Source: an uncultured Muribaculaceae bacterium (GTDB taxonomy: Bacteria; Bacteroidota; Bacteroidia; Bacteroidales; Muribaculaceae). Taken from it: 64,000 nt of DNA. A model generated the notes under the pieces. It searched no databases. It worked only from the letters and a program-made list of their open reading frames with translations, and was not told the DNA's origin. The stretch is from NCBI GenBank assembly GCA_904501735.1, contig CAJGBY010000001.1, positions 186,001-250,000 of the forward strand, written 5' to 3'. Shown piece after piece: positions 51,801-59,100 of this stretch (positions are counted from its first letter, which is position 1; every line of letters begins with the position of its first letter). Both the position numbers and the translations under genes were made by a program.

Positions 51801-52449
51801 TGCTTCTTATGATATCGGTTTCGGTGGTCTTGACCATGTTCTTGCATCAGGTAAGAATGTAAACATCCTTGTAATCGATACTGAAGTTTACTCAAACACT
51901 GGTGGCCAAGCTTCAAAGGCTACTCCAATCGGTGCAATCGCTAAGTTTGCTGCTGCTGGTAAGCGCGTACGCAAGAAAGACCTTGGTCTTATCGCTTCTA
52001 CTTATGGTTATGTATATGCTGCTCAAGTGGCAATGGGTGCTGACAATGCACAAACATTGAAGGCTATCCGTGAAGCTGAAGCATACGACGGACCATCAAT
52101 CATCATCGCTTACGCTCCATGTATCAACCACGGTTTGAAGAGCGGTATGGGTAAGGCTCAAGCAGAAGAAGCTAAGGCTGTAGAATGTGGTTACTGGCAC
52201 TTGTGGCGTTACAACCCAGAACTTGAAAAAGAAGGTAAGAACCCATTCACACTTGATAGCAAGGAACCAAACTGGGATAACTTCCTACCATTCTTGAAGG
52301 GTGAAGTGCGTTATGCATCAGTAATGAAGCAATATCCTGAAGAAGCAGAAGAACTATTCAATGCTGCTAAGGAAAATGCACAATGGCGTTACAATAACTA
52401 CCGCCGTCTTGCTCAACAACAATGGGGTGTAGCTCCTGAAGAAAAGTAA
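48892..52449 (+). CDS. nifJ: Pyruvate:ferredoxin (flavodoxin) oxidoreductase, homodimeric type
   Basis: An 1185-aa enzyme turning pyruvate plus CoA into acetyl-CoA, CO2 and reduced ferredoxin, central to anaerobic energy metabolism. Domain I begins with NQAAAHISYMFTEVAAIYPITPSS; two 4Fe-4S ferredoxin motifs are CIQCNKCALVCPHAAI (about residue 690) and CLGCGNCVDVCPGKK (about 745); the thiamine-diphosphate part has CSGCGETPYVKL, GDGASYDIGFGGLDHVLASG and the SNTGGQASK loop. All clusters are intact and length is normal. Codon use is that of a very highly expressed gene. Its last codons and terminator are duplicated 5.4 kb downstream (see repeats). Confidence 0.97.
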   Translation: MSREKKFLTCDGNQAAAHISYMFTEVAAIYPITPSSTMAEYVDEWAAAGRKNIFGETVMVQEMQSEGGAAGAVHGSLQAGALTTTYTASQGLLLMIPNMYKIAGEFLPSVFHVSARTLASHALCIFGDHQDVMSTRQTGFAMLCEGSVQEVMDLAGVAHLSTIKSRVPFLNFFDGFRTSHEIQKIEALEKEDLAPLVDQEALAEFRQRALNPDAPVTRGTAENGDVFFQHRESCNNYYEAVPAIVEEYMNKISEITGRKYGLFDYYGAADAERVIIAMGSVTEAIRETIDYLTEKGEKVGLVAVHLYRPFSAKHFLAAVPATAKRIAVLDRTKEPGATGEPLYLDVKDCFYGQENAPVIVGGRYGLGSKDTTPAQILSVYENLALPMPKNNFTIGIQDDVTFLSLPMKEEIALGGSGMYQAKFFGLGADGTVGANKNSVKIIGDNTNKYCQAYFAYDSKKSGGFTCSHLRFGDDPIRSTYLVTTPNFVACHVQAYLNMYDVTRGLQKNGTFLLNTIWEGEELAKNLPNKVKKYFADNNITVYYINATKIAQEIGLGNRTNTILQSAFFRITEVIPVDLAVEQMKKFIVKSYGKKGEDVVNKNYQAVDRGSEYAKLAVDPAWSALEEEAKALDNAPAFINDVVRPINSQDGDLLPVSVFKDNADGTWMNGTSKFEKRGVSAFVPKWNPETCIQCNKCALVCPHAAIRPYLLNADELATSPYTEETSLKAIGKGFEGLQFVQAVDVLDCLGCGNCVDVCPGKKGEKALEMKPLDGELGEQVKWDYCYNEVKSKQALVDIKANVKNSQFATPMFEFSGACSGCGETPYVKLISQLFGDRQIVANATGCSSIYSASVPSTPYTTNEKGHGPAWANSLFEDFCEFGLGMNLAYEKMRARLTVLVEEAAKCDCCGEEAKALYTAWLENKEDGVKSRELADQIKAMVENCENPLCKQIKELSQYLVKRSQWIIGGDGASYDIGFGGLDHVLASGKNVNILVIDTEVYSNTGGQASKATPIGAIAKFAAAGKRVRKKDLGLIASTYGYVYAAQVAMGADNAQTLKAIREAEAYDGPSIIIAYAPCINHGLKSGMGKAQAEEAKAVECGYWHLWRYNPELEKEGKNPFTLDSKEPNWDNFLPFLKGEVRYASVMKQYPEEAEELFNAAKENAQWRYNNYRRLAQQQWGVAPEEK

Positions 52450-52525
52450 GAAACCTATTGACAAATAGAATATAAAAAGGCATAGGCGAGTCTAAAAGGG
52501 CTCGCCTATGTTGTGTTTTATAGGT
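52437..52525 (+). repeat. Left 89-bp direct repeat (end of nifJ plus terminator)
   Basis: This copy covers the last four codons and stop of nifJ and its terminator. The right copy at 57847-57935 differs at three positions only (52454 C/T, 52493 T/C, 52521 T/G). The distance between copies is 5410 bp. The pair brackets the polyvalent-protein gene and looks like attL/attR of an integrated element, or the product of a segmental duplication. Confidence 0.9.
52481..52520 (+). terminator. Terminator of nifJ
   Basis: Perfect 10-bp stem CATAGGCGAG/CTCGCCTATG (52481-52490 and 52501-52510) followed by TTGTGTTTTA. Confidence 0.85.
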
Positions 52526-52634
52526 ACTTTAGACAGAAGGACACAAGAATAAATTCTAATTTTTTGGACAGGAGAACAGAAGATGATTTTTTGACAAAAG
52601 AACAGAAGGACAGAAGACTACTGAAGTAGCGCCA
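52526..52634 (+). repeat. Cluster of GACA(C/A)AAGAACAGAAG-like short repeats
   Basis: Three degenerate copies of a word close to GACACAAGAACAGAAG lie here (near 52530, 52566 and 52593). Further copies occur inside the following gene at 52878-52893, 52910-52925 and 54069-54084, and one beyond it at 57992-58008. In the gene's frame they encode D-T/K-R-T-E-x-Q-K. The gene's reading frame is open upstream to 52587 without any ATG. Confidence 0.75.
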
Positions 52635-55600
52635 GTGGCTGAGCGAGGTGGCAAGCGTGTGGATATTGAGGATGTGATTGCAGTGTATGAGTTTGGCAAG
52701 AGCGATGCTGTGGCAGCAAGGAAACAACCTGATGTCTATGAGCGATTTATTGACGACCTTGAATTTGATCGCCAAATGGCTATCGCATGGAGCAAAGGTG
52801 ATCCTGCATCAAGAAAGCCTGATTATTGGGAATATTGGAAAGAACGCGAGGGCTTGAGTGAGCCTGCCACTTCTTTAGACACAAGAACAGAAGAACAAAA
52901 GGTTCTTGAGACACAAGAACAGAAGAACACAATAGCTCCTGAAGAACCAAAGGCTAACGACAATGAGACAGCACCAGTGGATGTGCAAGAGTATGTTGCG
53001 AAGTGGAATGACAATACTGGCGAGAAGGTGCAAGTAGCTAATAGTGTGGAGGAAGTTGCTAATACAGAAGCGAGAGCCGCCATTGAGCAAGGCGTGAAGG
53101 TGAAAGGTTGGTACGACACAAGAACAGGCGAGGTGGTTGTTTACGCTCCGAATGTTAAGAGTGCCGAAGACCTTGTATTGACTATTGTTCATGAGAATGT
53201 GAGCCACAAAGGATTGCGCGACACACTTGGCGAAGACATCTACAACAAGATGTGCGACAAGACTTGGGAGATGATGGATGAGGCTACAAGAGCCAAATAT
53301 GAGTCGTATGCAGGCGTAAACAACATTAAAGATGAAACTGAACGCCATAGAGCAGCAGCCGACGAATATATCGCAAGCATTGCTGAAAAGGTAGAAAAAG
53401 AGCAGAAGTTGACCGAGTCGGAACGCAGTATTTGGAGCGAAGTATTAAAGGCTATCAAGGAATTCATCGTGAAGTTGTATGGCGATGTGAAGTTGACCGA
53501 ACAAGATATTGCTTCTATTATTAGAGTGAGCTACGACAGAATGCGTGCGAGAGGCGATATTGAGGCTAATAGTGGGGTTATTGAGACTGCGCCAGTGGTG
53601 GAAGCTCCAAAGGCTGATAATAAGGTGATAAAGCCGAGCGCGAAGAAGGTTGAGGTTAAGGCAGAAGAACATAAGATTCTTGAAGAGCAAAATACACCTA
53701 AAGTAGCTAAAGCACCAAAGGCTAAGGGTGCGAAAAAGAAGGCTGGTGAAGATATTGCTAAGGTTGAGGAAGCTATGAAGGCTGAAAAGGCTAAGCGAGA
53801 GTTGAAGACTAAGGAAGATATCGAGGCACGCCTTGCAGAGATTCGCGAAGAGTATGAAGCCGACAAGGAAGGTAGAGATATTCAAGCGCAAGCCGATGCG
53901 ATGGTAGAGCTATACGGAGGCTATGCCAATGCGCCTAAAGATGTGAAGGCTAAGATCGATGCTCAAGTGGCTAAGTTGAGCGAGCGCAGACAAGAGTTGG
54001 CAGCAGAGGAGCGCGAGCTTGAGAAGAAGTTGGCTACTTTGGCAAAAGTACAGACTCCTACTACTTTAGACACAAGAACAGAAGGGCAGAAGGAAGATGG
54101 TGGCTATAGTGAGAATAGTGCCAATGGTGGGGCTGTTGAACCATATCTCAAGACTGATGCTGAGTTGACAGAAGGAGAACAAAAAGGCATTGAGTATGAG
54201 ATTGAGCGATTGGCTAATGGTTTCGGGCTTAAACCATCTCAATTGAGGGGTATTGAAGTGAAGCATAATGCCGACAATACAGCTATCATGGTAGCTACTG
54301 AATGGAGTGAAGGTGCTTCGACAGCGCGAGTGGTGGAATTGATTGCCGACAACGGAACAAATGCGCCTGATAGAATATGGCAAGCGTATGTGGATGGCAA
54401 GCCTGCAAGCCAGTTGATGGTTGATGAGGATGTGAACGCCAAAGACATGGAAGAGCTGTTTGATGAAAGAGGTTTCTTGAGGGAGCCAACAATAGAAGAT
54501 TTCTTGAAGCGCAGAGGAATTGAATTCTCTATTGTGGATAGAGATAAGGCTATTGGTGAAGCGAGAATGCGATTGGAAGAAGAAGGCGTTGAGAGTGATG
54601 CGAGTGGTAGTGTGCGCTTCTCTGTTCGCTATATGCCTAATGACAAGCAACGCAAAGAAATCATCGATGGAGTGGTGGCGGTTGCTGGTGTGAGCGAAAG
54701 AAAGGCAAAACAATGGCTTGAAAGTGAATTGAGTCTTGCCAATGTGATGACAGGCGTAGAAGGAATCGCACTTGACTACTATGCCGATGACCGCTACACA
54801 GCTATCAAGAAGAATTCAGACTACCCACAAGGAACGGTAGATTTCAGCAATATATGTCGAAAGCGTAAAGATTTCACAGCAATTTATAAACAATTGCAAG
54901 CCGAAAATCCAAGCAGAGTATTCTCGGCAGAAGATCTTGAGACAATTCGTCAAACGATGATAGAAGATGGTCTTGAGGTAGCATGTGGCTTGTGTTATGT
55001 AGAAGACCGTAGACAATTGATGGGCGAAATTGCTGATAGCTTTATCAAGAATCTAAAGGAAGGCACATTGAAGCCAAAGATTCAAGAAGCGTTGAAAGGC
55101 GATACTTATGTGCCAACAGTAGCAGAATTGCTTGAGCCTGCTGGCGCGAGAACATTGTACGACGCACATCCATCGGTGTTTGAAGCCTTCACGATGTTCA
55201 ACAATGCGCGTGGTATGCAATCAGCGCGATTGTTTGAAGGTTATGCTGAGTATAAGCGAGAAATCTTAGGTTGGAACAGGGCAAAGGTGAAGAGTGTGAA
55301 CGACAATGGAGGTTTGCGAATCTTTAGTTTTTCCGACTTTGAAGCGACACACTTGATTGACCTTGTACAAGTAATCCTTGATGCATCATCGAAGGGTGTA
55401 ATGATTCAAGGCTATACAAAAGTACCTGAATTTGCTCGTGCCATTAGAAACACTGGCATAAAGTTGAACAGAAGTTTGATACCATTGGGAGATGGGCTAA
55501 AGGAAGTGAATGGCAAGTTGGTGCTTGTGTATGATCCAGTGGAAGGTATCGATGTTAACGACAAGAACTTCTTAAACGAAGAAGATAATCCAAATGTGGG

Positions 55601-57878
55601 TAATATCGTGATTGGCGTGAACGATGAGCAGATAAAGATTGCGATGGCAGATCCATTTATCGACTATATTATCCCATTCCACTCAAATATTAAGAAAGAT
55701 ATCCTTGCTAAGAAGAAGATTGGCAATTGGACAAACTATAAAGACTCGCAACGCGAGAAGAATGCCGCTACAGGCAGAGCTGCTGATAATGGAGTGAATG
55801 TGTATACCGATGTGTTGAATGTAGCTGAAGCAGAAGGTAAGCCAATCAAGAATGCAAAGCAATTTGTAGAAAAGTTCCTTGCTGTGTGCGAAGAACGAGG
55901 CTTGACACCAAGATTTGCGCAATTCCTTGATAAGGGCAAGAATGGCAAGTATGTTTACACTAAGGGCTACGAAAAGTTGTTGGTAGACTTTAAGATGTTT
56001 GATAAAAATGGCAAGATACTTCCCCAACAAGCAGTGAAGCCAATCTTTGACGATGCGTTTAACGAAGAAATTATTAAGAACTATGTTGAAGGTAGCAAGA
56101 CTGATAAGAATCTTGAGCCTACAATGAAGAAACTTCGTGAGCGATTGAACCTTAACGGAACAGATCCTGATAAGGGAAGCGCAAGATTCTCTGTAGAGGA
56201 AGATGAGAGTATAAAGCCAATTGGGAAGGGAGCATTTGGTGATATATATAACCAATTTAAAGGTAGACCAAAGGAAGCATTAGCATTCTTCAAGAAGAAT
56301 AAAAAGGGTGATCTATTGGGAGTATTCCATCGCAATGGAGTTGGAGATATTGATTTTGTATGGGGAGATGACAAGTCAGGATTGTCTCATATTAATAACA
56401 AGCATGTTGGAAAGTATAAGAGCTTCCGCTCTTTAGATGAGGCGGTTGATCATATTGAAAATATAATAAACTCCGGGAAAATCTCTTTTAGAGATGGAGA
56501 CAAAATAGTTATAAAGAAGGGAGATGAGCTTGTTACCTTACGCAGAAATGTGCGAAAAAACGGCAAAAAAATAGCCGATAAGAATTGGATTCTTACGGCT
56601 TATAATGAAGAATCAGCTGACTTCACAAGTGCTATAAGCGTTGTCAATGAAGGTCAAGCTGCACCGACCACTGATTTTTCAGTGAGCGAAGTTAGTGAGA
56701 ATAATTCTAACATACAAGAAAATGCCGCAAAAAGTTCTATTGAGGATGAAAATAGTGTAGGAAAAGATGACTATAGTGGTGAAGGAGGTGTGAGATTTGC
56801 TGTTGTTGAGGATGAGGAGTTGATTAATCGACTTGATGCAGATGAGAAGGTTATTGGATATCGAAATGTGGTATTGAATGAGGATGGCACATTTGAAAGT
56901 CCGATGGCTAATAGTTTGCGTTCTACCGACCGAAAGGCAAAAGAAAAGACAGGTGGCTTTGAGTTGAACAAATGGGAGCGTAGTGAGGAGCGACCACACC
57001 TTGTAGATGAGAATGGCAAGATTACTCTTGTGAAACCTGATGGCAAGGCTGTGGAAAAGGTGGACTATAATCCTTATATTCACAACCGATTGAACAGGGT
57101 AAACAAGCAATTCAAGCAAGCATGGGAGCGACCAAACTTGGTTTATATCAAGACTGAGATACCATTGAGTGACCTTGAAAGTGGCTATCATGCAGAAAAG
57201 GCTAAGTTGCCAGTAGGTGAACATAAGTGGAATGGAGGTAACTTGATTCTATCGAGATACGACAAGCCAGTGGAAATATGCGATTGGAATGATGTAGCTG
57301 ATGATTGGCAAGCATCATTCAAGAAGAAAGGTATCAACTTTGATATCATTCCACCAGCATTGTTGCCTATTCTCGAAGAAAGAGGTATGAAGATTATTCG
57401 ACCACACAAGAACATGGGCGATGCTTGTAATAAGGCTTATGCAGATTGGGCAGAAGCGCGAGGCATTGACACTAAAGGCTTTTGGGCAGAAGTAGCCAAA
57501 GAAAAGGAAGAAGCAGAACGCGCTAAGGCTGAAAAGAAGGCAAAGAAAGAAGTTAAAAAGAAGGCAAAGAAGGGTGAAGGAGGTGTGAGATTCCGATTCA
57601 TCGGTGAGCAAGGTGCGAAGTCGATGGACAAGAAGGAAGGTACTACTGCTCGCATGGACAACCTTGCTGTGGCGAAGAAGATGCTTAGCGAGTACAGCTA
57701 CAAGGAAGTGAAGATGGCTACAGGCTGGGAACAAGGTATGGATGGCAAGTGGAGATATGAGACACCTGACTTTGAGCAGTTTGATATAAATGGTAACTTG
57801 AAATTCGTGCAACGCCATCCTGATTACGCAAGATATAGAGAGCTTGTGAAGAAAAGTAAGAAATCTATTGACAAATAG
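52635..57878 (+). CDS. Phage/conjugative-element polyvalent protein with metallopeptidase-like and PBECR nuclease domains
   Basis: A 1747-codon gene of modular build. Residues about 140-300: metallopeptidase-like region with HENVSH (His186, Glu187, His191) followed by KGLRDTLG and a later acidic AADEY (Glu244). About 320-490: Lys/Glu/Ala-rich coiled region. About 510-655: unassigned module. About 700-1140: large unassigned domain with Cys741 and CGLC (784-787). About 1194-1345: PBECR-type (barnase/EndoU/ColicinE5/RelE-like) nuclease, seen in IGKGAFGDIYNQFKG, GVGDIDFVWG, LSHINNKHVG and NWILTAYNEE. About 1390-1640: another module. Residues 1651-1735: LPD-type module (FIGEQGA, ATGWEQGMDGKWRYE). 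V/A-R-F motifs at 660, 1183, 1386 and 1651 mark borders. No ATG fits the start (GTG 52635; frame open from 52587), so it is probably N-terminally truncated. Its stop lies in the right direct repeat. Such proteins are normally injected with phage or conjugative DNA; no such genes are nearby. Confidence 0.82.
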   Translation: MAERGGKRVDIEDVIAVYEFGKSDAVAARKQPDVYERFIDDLEFDRQMAIAWSKGDPASRKPDYWEYWKEREGLSEPATSLDTRTEEQKVLETQEQKNTIAPEEPKANDNETAPVDVQEYVAKWNDNTGEKVQVANSVEEVANTEARAAIEQGVKVKGWYDTRTGEVVVYAPNVKSAEDLVLTIVHENVSHKGLRDTLGEDIYNKMCDKTWEMMDEATRAKYESYAGVNNIKDETERHRAAADEYIASIAEKVEKEQKLTESERSIWSEVLKAIKEFIVKLYGDVKLTEQDIASIIRVSYDRMRARGDIEANSGVIETAPVVEAPKADNKVIKPSAKKVEVKAEEHKILEEQNTPKVAKAPKAKGAKKKAGEDIAKVEEAMKAEKAKRELKTKEDIEARLAEIREEYEADKEGRDIQAQADAMVELYGGYANAPKDVKAKIDAQVAKLSERRQELAAEERELEKKLATLAKVQTPTTLDTRTEGQKEDGGYSENSANGGAVEPYLKTDAELTEGEQKGIEYEIERLANGFGLKPSQLRGIEVKHNADNTAIMVATEWSEGASTARVVELIADNGTNAPDRIWQAYVDGKPASQLMVDEDVNAKDMEELFDERGFLREPTIEDFLKRRGIEFSIVDRDKAIGEARMRLEEEGVESDASGSVRFSVRYMPNDKQRKEIIDGVVAVAGVSERKAKQWLESELSLANVMTGVEGIALDYYADDRYTAIKKNSDYPQGTVDFSNICRKRKDFTAIYKQLQAENPSRVFSAEDLETIRQTMIEDGLEVACGLCYVEDRRQLMGEIADSFIKNLKEGTLKPKIQEALKGDTYVPTVAELLEPAGARTLYDAHPSVFEAFTMFNNARGMQSARLFEGYAEYKREILGWNRAKVKSVNDNGGLRIFSFSDFEATHLIDLVQVILDASSKGVMIQGYTKVPEFARAIRNTGIKLNRSLIPLGDGLKEVNGKLVLVYDPVEGIDVNDKNFLNEEDNPNVGNIVIGVNDEQIKIAMADPFIDYIIPFHSNIKKDILAKKKIGNWTNYKDSQREKNAATGRAADNGVNVYTDVLNVAEAEGKPIKNAKQFVEKFLAVCEERGLTPRFAQFLDKGKNGKYVYTKGYEKLLVDFKMFDKNGKILPQQAVKPIFDDAFNEEIIKNYVEGSKTDKNLEPTMKKLRERLNLNGTDPDKGSARFSVEEDESIKPIGKGAFGDIYNQFKGRPKEALAFFKKNKKGDLLGVFHRNGVGDIDFVWGDDKSGLSHINNKHVGKYKSFRSLDEAVDHIENIINSGKISFRDGDKIVIKKGDELVTLRRNVRKNGKKIADKNWILTAYNEESADFTSAISVVNEGQAAPTTDFSVSEVSENNSNIQENAAKSSIEDENSVGKDDYSGEGGVRFAVVEDEELINRLDADEKVIGYRNVVLNEDGTFESPMANSLRSTDRKAKEKTGGFELNKWERSEERPHLVDENGKITLVKPDGKAVEKVDYNPYIHNRLNRVNKQFKQAWERPNLVYIKTEIPLSDLESGYHAEKAKLPVGEHKWNGGNLILSRYDKPVEICDWNDVADDWQASFKKKGINFDIIPPALLPILEERGMKIIRPHKNMGDACNKAYADWAEARGIDTKGFWAEVAKEKEEAERAKAEKKAKKEVKKKAKKGEGGVRFRFIGEQGAKSMDKKEGTTARMDNLAVAKKMLSEYSYKEVKMATGWEQGMDGKWRYETPDFEQFDINGNLKFVQRHPDYARYRELVKKSKKSIDK

Positions 57879-57935
57879 AATATAAAAAGGCATAGGCGAG
57901 TCCAAAAGGGCTCGCCTATGTTGTGTTTTAGAGGT
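57847..57935 (+). repeat. Right 89-bp direct repeat
   Basis: Copy of 52437-52525 with 86 of 89 identical bases. Here the bases that end nifJ in the left copy are read in another frame as the polyvalent protein's last residues (KKSKKSIDK, stop 57876-57878), and the terminator stem follows at 57891-57920. Confidence 0.9.
57891..57930 (+). terminator. Duplicated terminator after the polyvalent-protein gene
   Basis: Same stem as the nifJ terminator (CATAGGCGAG 57891-57900, CTCGCCTATG 57911-57920) with one changed loop base. Confidence 0.85.
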
Positions 57936-58010
57936 GAGAGGGGTGGATAGTAGCTATAGTGTCTATAGTGGGGATGATTGGTGTTCACTATTGACAAAAG
58001 AGCAGAAGTA
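57936..58010. repeat. CTATAGTG repeat and GACAAAAGAGCAGAAG word after the right direct repeat
   Basis: A shortened form of the repeat seen at 13668-13700 and 54101-54133 lies at 57951-57973, and one copy of the GACA..AGCAGAAG word at 57992-58008. The rest up to the Dus gene is AT-rich. Confidence 0.6.
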
Positions 58011-58092
58011 TAAATTATGGGAGTTGAAATTACGGGAATTATTGTTAATTTTGTGGGTAATATTATAGAATTTAAAGATAGGATATAAAAAT

Positions 58093-59013
58093 ATGTTACC
58101 GATACATTTTGCTCCGTTGCAGGGGTATACTGACAATGCTTATCGCAATGTGCATGATGCGATATTTGGTGGTGTTGAGGCTTATTACACTCCGTTTATA
58201 AGAATTGAGCGCGGTGAGCTGCGTAAGAAGGATATTCGTGAGGCCTTGCCCGAAAATGATGAAACGGGTAAACTTGTTCCTCAAATCATAGTGCGTGATG
58301 CTGAAGAATTCTATTTTTTAGTGGAAAAGTTGAAGGAAATGGGTCACAAACGCATAGATGTGAATATGGGATGTCCTTTCCCATTGCAGGCTCGCAAAGG
58401 TCGTGGGGCCGGCATATTGTCTAATCTTGATAAGGCGAAGGAAGTGCTTGAGGCTATTAATGCCGTTACTGATGTAGATTTCTCTATAAAGATGCGTCTT
58501 GGAAACGAGAATGTTGATGATTGTTTTGCGTTGTTACCAGCACTTAATGCAACTCGTTTGACTCATATCACTATGCACCCACGCATAGCCACTCAACAAT
58601 ACAAAGGTGAGGTGGATATGGAACGATTTAAGGCGTTTCTTGAGGCTTGTAACCACGATGTGATATATAATGGTGATATTACATCGATCGAGGATATAGA
58701 GCTAATAGAGCGTGAATATCCAAAGGTGAAGGGTGTGATGATAGGACGAGGCTTGTTGATGCGTCCGTCGTTGGCAAAAGAGTATGCTAAGGGTGAAAAC
58801 TTAGGTGATGATAAGTTGCTGAAGATGGTGATGCGTATGCACGACGAATTGCTTGATGAATATTCACAAACTTTGCAAGGTGACGGACATTTGCTGATGA
58901 AAATGAAAACCTATTGGGAGCATCTTGAGGGTGTGATAGGGCATAAGCAATATAAGTTGATTAAGAAGGCTGTGAATATGATGAAATACAATGCAGCTAT
59001 TGCAATGATTTAA
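58093..59013 (+). CDS. tRNA-dihydrouridine synthase family protein
   Basis: A 306-aa FMN enzyme reducing uridines in tRNA. MLPIHFAPLQGYTDNAYR binds FMN, KRIDVNMGCPFPLQARKGRGAGI contains the catalytic Cys (about residue 98), KMRLG and HITMHPRIATQQYKGEVDM are conserved, and GVMIGRGLLMRPSLAKEY closes the phosphate site. Length and motifs fit the Dus superfamily (Bacteroidota DusB/DusC-like group); the exact uridine is not predictable. Likely transcribed from the region 58010-58092, where no strong box is seen. Confidence 0.9.
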   Translation: MLPIHFAPLQGYTDNAYRNVHDAIFGGVEAYYTPFIRIERGELRKKDIREALPENDETGKLVPQIIVRDAEEFYFLVEKLKEMGHKRIDVNMGCPFPLQARKGRGAGILSNLDKAKEVLEAINAVTDVDFSIKMRLGNENVDDCFALLPALNATRLTHITMHPRIATQQYKGEVDMERFKAFLEACNHDVIYNGDITSIEDIELIEREYPKVKGVMIGRGLLMRPSLAKEYAKGENLGDDKLLKMVMRMHDELLDEYSQTLQGDGHLLMKMKTYWEHLEGVIGHKQYKLIKKAVNMMKYNAAIAMI

Positions 59014-59033
59014 GTTGGGATAGTGAGATAAAA

Positions 59034-59068
59034 AAAGAATCCTCGCACATGTGTGCGGGGATTCTTTC
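59034..59068. terminator. Bidirectional terminator between the Dus gene and the sialidase gene
   Basis: AAAGAATCCTCGCAC pairs with GTGCGGGGATTCTTT (one G-T pair) around ATGT; A-run on the left gives a strong minus-strand U-run, T-run on the right is shorter. Confidence 0.88.
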
Positions 59069-59100
59069 GTAATATAGAGTCTTATAATGTTATCGAGTCA

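Noticed and set aside
52635..57878. A long-gene sequencing chimera or random open frame
   Set aside because: Recognisable domains occur in one frame throughout, so it is a real gene or remnant of one.
52437..57935. The 89-bp direct repeats as a CRISPR or as an ordinary insertion-sequence target duplication
   Set aside because: Only two copies 5.4 kb apart, no spacers, no transposase and no inverted repeats; far too long for a target-site duplication.
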